Assembly: GCF_011386835.1 (NCBI RefSeq) | Contig: NC_088809.1 | Location: 20,675,567 to 20,739,566 of the forward strand | Source: Chrysemys picta bellii | Lineage: Eukaryota; Chordata; Testudines; Emydidae | Direction of reading: 5' to 3' | DNA length: 64,000 nucleotides | Part shown: in pieces, positions 52,060 to 62,540 of the stretch | Layout: every line of letters begins with the position of its first letter | How positions within the stretch are numbered: the stretch's first letter is position 1 | The notes under the pieces: generated by a model | The model's input: the letters and a program-made list of their open reading frames with translations, nothing else | The model's database searches: none | Told to the model about the DNA's origin: nothing | Program-made: the position numbers and the translations under genes

Positions 52060-52420
52060 AAGGGGGGGGATGAGGGGCGCCCTAATGAGCTCACCCGGGG
52101 TCAGAGCGAGCGAGCGGGATTTAAGGCAGGAGCTATTTAATCAAAAATATTGTCTCTTGTCGGGAGTCAATGAAGCAAAGTGAAAATGGGCGCATGATTA
52201 TGCAAATCCCCTCAGAGCCTGCTGGGAGAAGACAGGCCCAAGAAAACAGAGGCTGGAGCAGCCGCTGTGCTAATTGACACGTGGAAAAAGCCCACCCTAT
52301 CATTACCTCGGCCTCATGCGCAGCTGAGACAAAGAGCTGTTAGAGGCGCTTGCCACGTTATATCAGTTAGCTTCTCCCAACAAAACATCGGCTTTGTTAC
52401 CTGCCCCCCCCCCGCTCTGC
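52060..52420. other. Candidate conserved non-coding element
   Basis: GCCCTAATGAGCTCACCC, GGAGCTATTTAATCAAAAAT, GCATGATTATGCAAATCCCC (a perfect ATGCAAAT octamer), GTGCTAATTGACACGTGG (TAATTG plus an E-box-like CACGTG) and CTATCATTACCTCGG sit in about 350 bases with no repeat signature. Strong enhancer-like composition; conservation not testable here. Confidence 0.5.
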
Positions 52421-52633
52421 CTTCCTTCCCTGTCTGACGCACCCCGCCCCTTCCAAAAAAGACAATAGGCTGGCTGTTGTCTCACTCAACAATTATTTGC
52501 CAGCCTCGTTTGTCAGGCAGGAAATGGGGGGGGGATGGTGTTTGAGATGTTGAAAGGGGTGGGGGTGGGGAATCTGCCGTTGTTTTCTATCTATCTAAGA
52601 TACCTCTATGGCCCCCTTTACTGTGTCTGCATT

Positions 52634-52846
52634 GCCAACAGCTGTCGTGTAGACACTTGCTGCAGTGATGGACGGGTGTTTTCCATCGCTGTCATCAGTC
52701 CGCCCGCTCAAAAGGCGGTAGCTAGGTTGATGGTAGAATTCTACCGTTGACTTAGCGGTGTCTACACCAGGGCTTAGGGCAGCATAATGATGTCTTTCAG
52801 GCGTAGCTAGGTTGACCTACGTGTTTGGTGCAGACCAGGCCTTATT
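52634..52846. mobile_element. GTGTAGAC-type MITE pair
   Basis: GTGTAGACACTTGCTGCAGT, GGCGGTAGCTAGGTTGATGG, GTGTCTACACCAGGGCTTAG and then GCGTAGCTAGGTTGACCTAC, GTGCAGACCAGGCCTTA are words of the turtle 'GTGTAGACCAGGCCTTA' element. The right terminus with TTA fits Harbinger-like insertion. The left terminus is degraded. Confidence 0.6.
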
Positions 52847-52999
52847 GGCTTGCTCAAGGTCCCACAAGAAATCTGTGGTTGAGCAATGAATTGACACCAG
52901 GTCTCCTAAAAGCCGAGGCTACCACCCTAGCCCCTGGACCATACTTCCTTTCTTGGAACAGCATTCCTCTCTCTAGCATCTGTCTATCACACATAGGCT

Positions 53000-53470
53000 T
53001 GCCAACTTGCTAACTGCACAAAACCGAACAGCCCCGCCTCTGCTCCTTCTCCGAGGCTCTGCCCCTTCTCTGAGGCCCCGCCCCCGCTTTCTCCATCCCC
53101 CCTCTCTCCATCACTCACTTTCACTGGGCTGGGGCCGGGGGTTGGGGTGCGGGCTCTGGGGTGGAGCTGGGGATGATGGGTTTGAGGTGTGGGAGAGGGC
53201 AGGGGGTTGGGGTGCAGGGAGGGTATGGGCTCTGGGCTGGGGGTGTGGGTTCTGGGTGGGGCCAGAAATGAGTGATTCAGGGTGCGGGGGAGAGCTCTGG
53301 GCTGGGGCAAGGGGTTGGGATGTGGGAGGGGGTGGGGACTCCGGCTGGGGGTGCAGGCTCTGGGCTGGGGCTGGGATGAGGGGGTTGGGATGAAGAAGGT
53401 GGCTGGGGCAGGGTGTTGGGGTGTTGGGGGAGGTGCAGGCTCTGGGAGGGAGTGATTGCTAGTTTTGGGG
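53000..53470. repeat. G-rich degenerate minisatellite in a DNA-transposon-like repeat
   Basis: It starts with GCCAACTTGC..CCCCGCCTCTGCTCC and then repeats GGGCTGGGG, GGGGTTGGGGTG and GCTCTGGGCTGGGG words irregularly over 53120-53460. Runs of three or more G are frequent on the plus strand. Frames on both strands (up to 128 codons) are repetitive and not genes. Confidence 0.75.
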
Positions 53471-53554
53471 GGTATCTAAGTTGGAGTTTGCCTCCTGGGT
53501 ATGTTGACAGGGATTTTGCAAGAGTTTCACTTGCCTCTGGAAAAGGGATCACCT

Positions 53555-53845
53555 CTAGACAGGAAGGAAGGTTTTGTGGTTAAGGCACTAAACAAGGACT
53601 CAGGAGATCTGGCTTCAACTCCTGGATCCAAAACAAACTCCCCCTGTGACCTTAGGCAAGTCACATGAAGTCCCCGTGCCTCAGTTTCCCATCTGTAAAA
53701 TGGAGATAATAAGCCTTCCTTTGTCTGTCTTGTCTGTTTAGATGGTGACCTCTTCAGGACAGGGCCTGTCACCCACCATGTGTGTGTACAGCACCTACCA
53801 CAAAAGGGCCCTGATCTCACAGAACCCCTGGGTGCTATGCCCAGT
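53555..53845 (+). mobile_element. MIR with complete L2-like tail
   Basis: Head (GTTTTGTGGTTAAGGCACTA, GATCTGGCTTCAACTCCTGG), core (TGTGACCTTAGGCAAGTCAC, TGCCTCAGTTTCCCATCTGT) and tail (GTCTTGTCTGTTTAGATGGT, ACAGCACCTACCACAAAAGG, CTGGGTGCTAT) run in one orientation over about 290 bases. It is the clearest demonstration here that MIR body and this tail form one element. Confidence 0.95.
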
Positions 53846-53869
53846 CCAGATTTACGTTTCCCAAGCACT

Positions 53870-54060
53870 GGGGTTTCACTGCTTCCCTTGGGAGACTATT
53901 CCACCACTTAATAGAGCAAAATGTTTTCCTGAGATTCAACCTAAATCCCCCCTTTGTTAACCTGTGTCTTGAGCCCTGTACATTCATCTGCCCTGATCAG
54001 GTATTGCAGGGGGTTATTTCCCTGCACTCCTAGGTGGGAATAGGCACCTGTAATCTTTCT
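53870..54060 (-). mobile_element. Old CR1 3' region, reverse orientation
   Basis: GGAGACTATTCCACCACTTA and AAAATGTTTTCCTGAGATTC match, reversed, the last coding part of an old CR1 (compare 56070-56320 plus strand: AAAACATTTTGCTC, GAATAGTTTCCC). Confidence 0.6.
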
Positions 54061-54774
54061 GGGGACAAACTCACAAAAATAGGAGGCAAGAATGTGGCAA
54101 CTCCCTAAATGCTTCGGGTCTAATTCTCCGCTCCGTTTGCGTGGGGTTGGACAGGCATCGCTGCATGCTCCAGTTTTGTGACGACGGGTGTTACCTGTGG
54201 AACTGCCTCGTGGATCGCGGGGAGATCAAATCCACAAACTGGCCTATTGATTCCTATGCTTGTGGGGTGGGGGATACCTTTGAGAGCTGCAGGTTATCCA
54301 AATAGCAGGGCACCTTATTTACCCCCCCTTCCCCATTTCAGAAATTACCTGGTAGCCGTTACTCTTTGGTGTGCTGCTGAAACAGAAAGGCGTGTTCTCG
54401 GAAAGGCTGATGCATTGGGGTGTAAGATGTAGGGACCTTGCTGTAAGGAACCCCTAGTTTGGGCTGAATCATGGAACCACTCCAAACAAAGGAGGATTTT
54501 GACTGGCTTTCCTAGGATCATTTGACCCACACATCACCTATATTTTGCAGTCTCCAATATCCCAGGGAGCAGCAGAGAGCAGGTAATTAGCACACTCATA
54601 TCTCTGCCTTTGTCACCTGCTTCGACTCCTTATGCTTGGCTGAGTTGCCGAGCTAATGCAATGTCATATCAGGTGGCGAGATTCAGCCCCTAGGAAGTGT
54701 TAATCGTAATCATGAGATACAGTGCCCTCAGCTAGCACGCTCTGCGACGTTAGAGTAATGATACGGAAACCCAA
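54061..54774. other. No gene or repeat recognised
   Basis: Unassigned; short C run near 54323. Confidence 0.35.
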
Positions 54775-55005
54775 GCCAAGCCCTAACTCCTGATCCTAAT
54801 GCGATGCTGATCCCATTACAAACCCAATGGCTATTCCTAGCAGAATTCCTATACCAGTCCCAATCCCATTATAATCCCGATGACTAGTCTGATCCCAGTG
54901 TAATCTCAGACTTTGGCCTGATTTTAGTAGAATCACTATCCCATCTGTGGAGACTCCTAACCCCACTCTTGATACCGGCAGGGTCCTGACCCCATTATCG
55001 ATCCC
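54775..55005. repeat. Degenerate GATCCCANT-type tandem array
   Basis: The words TGATCCTAATG, TGATCCCATTACAAACCC, CCAATCCCATTATAATCCC, TGATCCCAGTGTAATC and CCCATTATCGATCCC recur every roughly 20-40 bases. It looks like an old, eroded minisatellite. Confidence 0.6.
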
Positions 55006-55039
55006 AACAGCCTCCGAACAGAATTTCAATTTTCTTACC

Positions 55040-55312
55040 CTCTGAGGATAGGACAAGAAGCAATGGGCTTAAATTGCACCAAGGGTGGTTTAGGTTGGAC
55101 ATTAGGAAAAACTTCCTAACTGTCAGAGGGGTTAAGCACTGGAATAAATTACCCAGGGAGGTTGTGGAATCTCTGTCACTGGAGATTTTTAAGAGCAGGT
55201 TAGACAAACACCTGTCAGGGATGGTCTAGATAATACTTAGTCCTGCCATGAGTGCAGGGGACTGGATTAGATGACCTCTCGAAGTCCCTTCCCATCCTAT
55301 GATTCTGTGATG
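55040..55312 (+). mobile_element. CR1 3' end
   Basis: AGGACAAGAAGCAATGGGCT, GGTTGTGGAATCTCTGTCAC, CACCTGTCAGGGATGGTCTA and CCTATGATTCTGTGATG give the last coding codons, UTR and terminal octamers. Same subfamily as 10295-10584. Confidence 0.93.
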
Positions 55313-55834
55313 TAGAGCAGTGACTGGAATTTTCCCTCTTATCAGAACAAATATCCATGAGAGATCTCCCAGCACTGGACACATTGGGCCACATCCTCAC
55401 CTGGTGTAATTCAGCGTTGACTACACTGGTTTATACCAGGAGGAGATCTGGCACAGTAAGTGCGCAATGATCTTCTCTGCTCATTCCCAGGTTCTTTAAG
55501 GTCTATGAGTGGATGGACGCTCTTGCAGTTTGGTGTCAAAGACAACATTGTCTGCAAGATGAGGGATAGAAGGAAGACAAGAGAACACCGCGTTTGCACA
55601 AAAGAGCCAGTCACCTCTCATGTTCTCTGACTGGTGAATCCCCAAGAATTAATCCCCACAAAGCAGTAATGATGAAAGAGACTTTGGGGGGAGAAGAGGT
55701 GATGTTAGGCATCACATCAGTCTTTTATTGATTCTGTATCACATTACTAACTTATTTGCCTATGTGCATACAACCCCAAACCACATCACAGAGCAGGGAG
55801 ACAATAAATCCTCTCTTGGTATGGTTCTTGTGTG

Positions 55835-56322
55835 ACTGCTGTAACATTGCATTCAGTTCTGCACACCTCATTACCGGAGACATATCGACAAACTGGGGAA
55901 CATTCAGATAAGGGTGTCAAAAATTATTAGGTGGTCAAAGGGTCTGACTAATGAGAAAAGATTAAAAAATCTAATTATGTGCAGCTTGGCTAAGTGACAA
56001 CTAAGTGACATGATAGGAGTCTGTACATATTTAAATAGAATAAACACCACGCATGGAGAGGAATTCTGTACAGGGGTTCAAGGCAAAGATTAAGAAAGGG
56101 GAAATTTAGGTTGAATATCAGGAAAACATTTTGCTCTACTGAACAGTGGAATAGTTTCCCAAGGGAAGCAGTGAAAGTCCAGTGCTTGGGAAATTTAAAC
56201 CTAGACAGGAACTACAAAATGTACTGTGGGGAACCTTCCTGCATTTGTCATGGGGTGAACTAGCTGACCTACAAGTGCTTTTCCATCAGCACTTTCTATG
56301 ATCATATGATTCTCTTGTCATT
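55835..56322 (+). mobile_element. Old CR1, RT C-terminus and 3' UTR
   Basis: The CATTGCATTCAGTTCTGCAC, AAAATTATTAGGTGGTCAAA and TAATGAGAAAAGATTAAAAA part encodes the 'KIIRW..GLTNEKRLKN' thumb region with stops. GAATATCAGGAAAACATTTT, GGAATAGTTTCCCAAGGGAA and TTTCTATGATCATATGATTC finish the UTR. Heavily diverged. Confidence 0.85.
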
Positions 56323-56377
56323 CTGTTTCTATTTCGATAACTTGAGCAGCACTTTTAGATCTTGTCAGGCAAATAAA

Positions 56378-56435
56378 GTTTTCATGCCAGATTCTCAACT
56401 GGTGTAAATCATTTACACCAGTTGGGAATCTGTCC
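56378..56435. mobile_element. Palindromic dispersed repeat (CTGGTGTAAAT)
   Basis: CCAGATTCTCAACTGGTGTA and TTTACACCAGTTGGGAATCTG are complementary arms meeting at AATCA/T near 56408. A compact fold-back unit. Confidence 0.85.
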
Positions 56436-56639
56436 CTCTCTCCCCTGTCCGCTTTCTCACCTATCAAAGCTTTAGAATTTAGAGAACCTTTTATGATGTT
56501 TAGAGGGTTCTAAGTCCTAGCATGCCAGGAAATTCTAAATATCTCCATGGTCTAATGCGACAAGAAGTCCAAAGCGCTAAAAATCCACAAAGCGTTTAGT
56601 CTTGTCTTACCTCACTCCAGGAAATCCATTCCTGACCCT

Positions 56640-56830
56640 CGGCTCTGATTCTTGACTTCAGCTCTGATCCTTGGCTCTGGCAACTGGCCTTTATTCCATC
56701 TCGAACCCTGGGCTCCTGTTCCTGGCTGCAGATTCCTGCTCTAACCACTGGGCCTGACTCCTGCTCTGATCAGTAGCATGACTGCCCATGTCCTGGTCAC
56801 TGACAGGTGGTCCCTGGTGCAATCCACTTT
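56640..56830 (+). mobile_element. LTR-like fragment (Gypsy type?)
   Basis: Repeated CTCTGATTCTTG/CTCTGATCCTTGG/CCTGACTCCTGCTCTG words and the end GACTGCCCATGTCCTGGTCA resemble, from memory, a turtle Gypsy LTR. Similar word style at 5440-5760. No boundaries provable. Confidence 0.4.
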
Positions 56831-57279
56831 GTGCCAGCAGCTTGGTCGTCACACTTACAGGGAAAGTAATGTTAAGGAATTATTGAATGTATTTGTAGCG
56901 TCTTTGAATGAGGCTTAGCAGCTGGAGATGAGGAAGAGAGTCACATGACCAAGAAACTCTACATGGACCACTCTTGGCTACAGGCCACTGCTTGATACCA
57001 TCTGGTCTAGAAGTTCTAAACTCTGAGCTTTTATTCTGCATTACACAGAACTTGGCAGCAGTGAGCTAGAATTTCTAGCCCCCAGCCACAGAGCTAGGAC
57101 AACTGTATCCATATATTAAAACTATTAGGGGGGAAAAAATCAGGCTTTTATAATGATAAAAGAACTTGGAATTAAAAGCAAAATTAAACAGCAAGGCTAA
57201 GGGCCTGATTCTAATTCATCAAATATCCCCACTGCTCACAATCCCTAATGAAAACATGTGTAACAAGCCCGCAGGGTTA

Positions 57280-57800
57280 ATTTTACAAGGGGAAAAAAAA
57301 AATTCCAGTAAAGCTCCGTGAGATTTTCACGTTAAATTAATGTAGCGGATGCTTAAAAGCCTTGCTAATTAGGAATTTTTATTAACCGGAATGTCAGGTG
57401 AATGAAATCAGCCCCTGAGCTGACATTTCACTCATGTGAACTCCAATGTTTGAGTTTCATTTGTAGCACATTGCAGATACGGTGTAATGTGGTCACAGCT
57501 TTGCCGCCGTTACTGCTGAAAAAATGCTGGTGTCTCTGTCGAGGTGTGTGCCCCTGCTAGCCCTCCCCATTTTGAAACATCCATGATTCGGTCATCCCTT
57601 GAAAATAATGATTTAAATAAAAAGCAAGTAGAGAAGCTGGTAAGTTCGCTAACTGAGATGAGCAATCACATAATCTTTTTTCTGGAGTCTGGTCTCGCAG
57701 GGAATCGGAACAGGTTAGCTGTGCTGTGTCATGAAAGATGGCATCACAGTCTTAAACAGACAGTGTCTATTAAAGGAAATAATGATGCACTATAAACACA
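57280..57800. other. Candidate conserved non-coding element(s)
   Basis: ACGTTAAATTAATGTAGCGG, CTTGCTAATTAGGAATTTTT, GGTGAATGAAATCAGC and, further on, CATCCATGATTCGGTC, AATAATGATTTAAATAAAAA, AAATTAACATGCTTCC are repeat-free AT-rich words. Possibly two adjacent blocks. 56831-57279 before it is unassigned. Confidence 0.4.
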
Positions 57801-59190
57801 AATTAACATGCTTCCACACAATTTGAGTTCCAGCTTTGTCTCTTTTGTTGACCAGGACTACACCTCGACAGCTCACAGAGATATCTAGTTACTGAATAGT
57901 ATACTGCAAGGACACATGTTGCATGGCAGAGTGTCGCTTGTGAGTGCTGTGCTACACCAGTCCCCTTTGATGTCTGGTAGCATGATCGTTGTTCCATGCA
58001 CTTGGAGGCAAGCGCTCCAGACTCTTGCCCTTGGTGGGTTCCCATAAACACTCAAGCATTTTGAGTAGCAGGATTATGGAGCCCTCTCGATGTAGAGCTA
58101 GGTCACCCTACGAACTTTCCATCCAGTCTAGGAAGGGGCCCGGCCGGTACCAGCTGGAGACAGGGGACTTGTGCAAGGGGCAGGAGGAAGTGAGCATCAC
58201 CTCCAGGTCACATAGCCATCCATTGTTGCTACTGCTGCCTTGAGGCTCAACCCCTCCGTGCAGTTAAGTAGTGGGGCTGGGTGGGAGGGGACCTACAGAG
58301 CAGCAGATCTTCCACTGCAGTTGGTTTTAAAACATGCTTTACTGGCCCTCTCCTCCTGCAGCAGCTGTACATGTCTATGGGGCACATGGCTCATAGGCCC
58401 AACAGGACTCCCCTTAGAAGTGTGGGCTCCTTCCGGCACCAGTAGAAGTTCTAATCATCACCTGCCAAGGTATAGGCAGGATGCAGCCTCAGCCCATAAT
58501 AGCTGGGAATATGCAGTTCATGAGATGTGCGTTCAGATGCCTCCGCTACCGTGTGATGCATGGCGAGGCACTGTGCTTTCCTGGAAATGAAGCCACAGCG
58601 CCCCGGCCAAGCAGGCCGCTCCTGGATTGCATCTGAAACGTGGTCACTGGAGCCGAGCGAAATTCAGAATTTCAGTCCCACCAGAAATCCCAACGTTGCA
58701 GCGTTTATTTTCATCCCCAAGTCAGAGGAAAAGCTGAAATTTCATACAGCAGCCGGCGTCTTCCTCTGACATCTGCCCATGCACACCGCAGAGCACGCTG
58801 GCCAACCACCAGTCTCAAGTTGCATGTCCCTGCTAATCACACCATGCATTTCTCAGGTGCATAGCACCCGAAGCCCAGGAGGGTCTCTGCCCCGCCAACC
58901 AGCCCTGTTGCCCCATGGCCCCGATTCGCCTTGCACACAAGCCGGACGGAGAGCAAAAGGGGGTTGGAACGCCGCTGAACCGAGCTGCTGCTGTTATGGG
59001 GTGATAATTCATTGGCATGAATTACCACAGTGAAGTTAGTGCATGTTGCCAGGGAGAGAGAGAGCAGCGCGAATGCCTAATGACTTTTCCAGAGAAGGAG
59101 GGAGATAAATCTACCCTCACTGAGGAGTCTGACACGGCAGCTTCACACCAGCCTCCCCTTGGAGGGGATATCGATCTCTTTCTCTCTAAT
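57801..59190. other. No gene or repeat recognised
   Basis: Mixed composition; open frames up to 116 codons on the plus strand without domains. Confidence 0.35.
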
Positions 59191-59192
59191 GC

Positions 59193-59198
59193 ACACAC

Positions 59199-59233
<35 letters not shown>

Positions 59234-59245
59234 ATTGTCTTTTGT
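59193..59245. repeat. CT microsatellite
   Basis: Two runs of CTCTCT interrupted by TTTCT, then CATTGTC. Confidence 0.9.
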
Positions 59246-59324
59246 CTCCTTCTTCTGTCCCTATCCCTCCCAATACACACTCACTCGCTTGCTCACAGGC
59301 ACTGGCTTCCTGATTGCCCCAGGG

Positions 59325-59657
59325 GTGCTCGACCACAGCTCCGCCCCAGGCTCCTCCCACATTCCGCCCCTGCCCCGCCTCTTCTCCCCCACGCCCCGCC
59401 TCTTCCCACCCTGACTCCTCCTGCCCCGTTCCACCGCCTCCCCCGAGCACACCCTGCCTCACTCCACCTCCTTTTGCCCCCACGCCTACCCTCTCCCCCT
59501 CAGTGCCTCCTGCCTGCCGCCGAACAGCTGATCAGCGGCAGGTGGGAGGCACTGGGGTGAGGAGGAGCTGATTGGTGGGCCTGTCGGTGGGTGCTGAGCA
59601 CCCACTATTTTTTTCTGTGGGTGCTCCAGCCCCGGAGCACCCCCAGAGTCATCGCCG
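59325..59657 (+). mobile_element. hAT-like GC-rich MITE, relative of 25771-26204
   Basis: C-rich left part (CCCCGCCTCTTCTCCCCC words), middle GCCGAACAGCTGATCAGCGG, then GGTGGGTGCTGAGCACCCAC, a T run and GTGGGTGCTCCAGCCCCGGA, ending CATCGCCGATG where the relative has GGCGCCTATG. The left CATAGGTGCC terminus is missing, so it is 5'-truncated or eroded. Confidence 0.8.
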
Positions 59658-60484
59658 ATGCTCTCGCTCATGAATTCTTTGCTCCTTCGAGGCTCATGAA
59701 CTTTGTGCTTGTTTTGGCTGTCATGGTTTTGGGCTCCTTTGTGAACGTCCTGTCGTTTCTCCACTCGACTCCGATCCCGGAGTGGCCAAAGCTTTTGTCC
59801 TTCGGAACAGCTGCTGCTCCGGAGAGGAGAGAGCAGTACGTGAGCCCCTCCAGGGTGGGAGACGGCCCGGGAGTTCACAGGAGCGGGGCTGCTCTCACGG
59901 TAGCTCTGCAGCTCCAGGCTCTACGTTCTTGCAACCGACGAGTCACCCTCCCGACATGCTTCAGCAAGGAGCCGGCGCTGCTCTCGGACTCCCATGGGGG
60001 CCTTTGGCTTCGCTTACTGGGAACTCCTTTCACATAACACAAGGCAGACAACGGGGCAGGATCGGTGTGTCCAATGAGCATGGGGCAGCCGTGCAGATCC
60101 TCTGCTGGTGTCAACTGGAGCTATTCCAGTGATGCCATAGAACTGCGCTGACTTAGACTACATGGACCAGATCCCCAGCAGGTGTAACTCTACACAGAGT
60201 CATTAGCGATGGAAAAACGCTCTTTAGTTTGGAGATTCCACTCTGGGAGGCAGAAATCCCTGGCTGACCCCGTCTGCCTATTTCCTCCTTTCGTTTTTGA
60301 TGAGGTTTGCACTACAAAGCAGAACCAGGCACTTCATTACTATGCATGCTGCGTTCTTGTGCACACAATAGACTCGCTCTTATTAAAGAGGCCCTTAATG
60401 CTGTAGATGTGCAGGAACTGATGCTTAGTGCTGTGCCTAGACGGTCTCAGAGTGTCTGCTTTCAGGAGGTTACAAAAGAAATCC
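59658..60484. other. No gene recognised
   Basis: A 148-codon frame (59591-60037) starts inside the preceding MITE and has a short hydrophobic stretch but no family signature; not supported as a gene. 60165-60200 (CCCCAGCAGGTGTAACTC) is a fragment of the fold-back repeat. Confidence 0.35.
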
Positions 60485-60590
60485 AAGGCAGGATCGTCTA
60501 GTGGTTAGGGTGATCGATTCACATGCAGGAAACATGGGATCAGTTGCCGCCTCTGCAACAGACTTTCTTTGGCCTTGAGCAAGTCACTTA
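60485..60590 (+). mobile_element. MIR 5' part, interrupted
   Basis: Head AGGCAGGATCGTCTAGTGGT plus TAGGGTGATCG, then CCTTGAGCAAGTCACTTA. The core stops at the TTA where a Harbinger-like MITE starts. Confidence 0.85.
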
Positions 60591-60772
60591 GCGTATGTCT
60601 ACACAGCAATTAAACACCCGCCGCTGGCCTGGGTCCGCCAACTCGGGCTTGCAGGGATCGGGTTGCAGGGCGGTAAAATTGCTGTTTAGATGTTCGGGAT
60701 TGGACTGAGGCCCGAGCACTGGGACCCGGTGAGGGGCAGGGTCCTGTCTTTTATTCCAGTGCAGACATACCC
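60591..60772. mobile_element. Harbinger-like MITE inside MIR
   Basis: Ends GCGTATGTCTACACAGC and CCAGTGCAGACATACCC are inverted, with TTA on both sides (60588-60590 and 60773-60775). The interior carries GGCCTGGGTCCGCCAAC and GACTGAGGCCCGAGC words of the turtle family. Confidence 0.88.
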
Positions 60773-60775
60773 TTA

Positions 60776-60974
60776 GGCTATGTCTACACTGCCATGTAAG
60801 CCCAGGGTTCAAACTCAGGCTCAAGTCTACACTCCACTTTCGTCTACGCACAAATCGCGCTAACCCAGGGCTCAGACCCAAAGTCCCAGGACCCTATGGG
60901 GATGGAGGGTGTGAGCCCGAGTCAAGCTGGGACCCAGGGTTCAAGTCCTATTGCTTTGTAGTGTAGACACAGCC
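60776..60974. mobile_element. Second Harbinger-like MITE, head-to-tail
   Basis: Starts GGCTATGTCTACACTGCC directly after the shared TTA and has a first internal-or-terminal partner GTAGTGTAGACACAGCC ending near 60974. Interior CCCAGGGTTCAAACTCAGG and GACCCAGGGTTCAAGTCC are inverted-like words. 60975-61255 has further GTGTAGATGC words and may be the remaining part or a third unit. Confidence 0.7.
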
Positions 60975-61255
60975 ACACTGGACTCAGGATATGGGAGTCC
61001 ACCAAAAATATCCTACAATCCAACAGGCCGATTTTCTTTGTCCTCAGGACAGTCAAGTTTGGTGGATCATCAAATTTGCCCACAATGCACCCTGAACAAA
61101 GGGCTAGAGTGGCCACCTATTGGGAGGGCGCTAGGAAGTCTGGGATATGGCTGGCCTTGGGCCCGCATAATGCAGTGTAGATGCTGGAGCCCCAGGCTGG
61201 CATCCAGGTTCAACAGTTCCTAACCTGGGGTTACAAATGAGTGTAGATGCTCAAC

Positions 61256-61929
61256 AAACAAACCCAGGGGCTGCTGCCTCGAGTGATGGGGCCCAGAGAG
61301 GTACCATTGAAAGGGGCAACGTTTTAAAACATTGGCACCCCATTTGCCCTCTCCAGTGTTGTGTGTGCACAAGCTGGCAATGGTGCCCACACACGCTGTA
61401 GGTGACCACACTGCAGGTAAACAATTGGGCTTGCATACATTACAGGGCATTATGCACACAGATGGGCAGCTGGGCATGCAACGCACTGGGACGTGTGCAA
61501 TGCACCCCTCTCTGTGCTCGATCCACAGAAAAGGTGAGTACTTCACAGCCCCCCAGCTACAAAGCCAGGCTCTTTAGCTCAGTCTGCAGACACATACGCT
61601 TGTAGCTCTGGGGGACCTTGGGTCAGTTCCTGGGATTTTTGGACCAGATGGCTGCTCTCACACACAGGTGGAGAGGTGCTTATCAGACTTCAATGCATGC
61701 TCAGGTTGTGCACGCAGAGAGGTAGGTGTTTTGGAATGCCCTTAGGTTGGCGGTTGTGCATGCGTGTACTTGTTCCGCAGGTCCAGATGAGTGTTGCGTG
61801 CTCATGCACTACGTTGTTTGCACATTTGTGTATTTTGCAGATGCAGGCTGTGGTTAGATGTTGATAGATGTTTGGCTGTGTGTGTGTGTGTGTGTTTCCT
61901 CTGTGTGCTGCCCCTGCCCTGTGCAGACA
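61256..61929. other. No gene; GT microsatellite near the end
   Basis: GTGTGTGTGTGTGTGTGT at about 61879-61897 in a TG-rich context. The rest unassigned. Confidence 0.4.
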
Positions 61930-62540
61930 GCTGGCACGGCAGACTTCGAGCGAACCACCCAATGACCACAAGATCTGTTAAGGGACAAAGGCATCCAGCC
62001 AGGTTTATTGTCGACAAAGCCTGGTACTAGTATCCTGCAGATTCTACCGGACCACTAATACATTTATACCCATAACAATGGACCAGTTCAGTGAACAGCG
62101 GGACTTTCTGTTCCTCCCTAAGGCCAGACAAAAATACTCCCTCTGAGATACATCTTTGTACCGCAATACAAATAAGTTAGTACTGCCCCTCTGACATAGT
62201 TAGTTACCGCCCCCAACGTGGCTAATTATCACCCATCCCCTTGTACATGTTGGTTCGATCAAACATCTTTATTATGTACTGTCATCCTGACCTTATCTTT
62301 TAGGAGGGGTCAGTGTGTTCCTGTTATCCTTGAGGAATGTTTTTGTACCATCCTTGATATCGGGATGTTCTGGTACCACTGGATATCGGGATGTGTTTGT
62401 GTGAGCACTCTGTGACTGGCACTTCTTAGGAATGTGTGTTTCTGCAAATTCTGTGAGCAGGTCCTGCCTCATACCAGGCCTCTGATACAAGGGCGTATGT
62501 CTCTGGCTCTCTTCCTACTAGACAGACCAGGCACCAGCTT
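61930..62540 (-). mobile_element. Possible LTR in reverse orientation
   Basis: CAGCCAGGTTTATTGTCGAC reads on the minus strand as AATAAACCTGGCTGG, a polyadenylation-like signal as found in many LTRs, and the flanking unique words do not match other classes here. No terminal duplication or coding part. GATATCGGGATGTTCTGG / GGATATCGGGATGTGTTTG is a short internal duplication (62358 and 62383). Low certainty. Confidence 0.3.

Noticed and set aside
54796..55056. 86-codon minus frame with GIGIGILLGIAIGF-like repeats
   Set aside because: The repetition arises from the eroded GATCCCA tandem array, not from a membrane protein.
59591..60037. 148-codon plus-strand frame with a hydrophobic segment
   Set aside because: It begins inside the MITE 59325-59657 and matches no family; the hydrophobic run is short and context-free.
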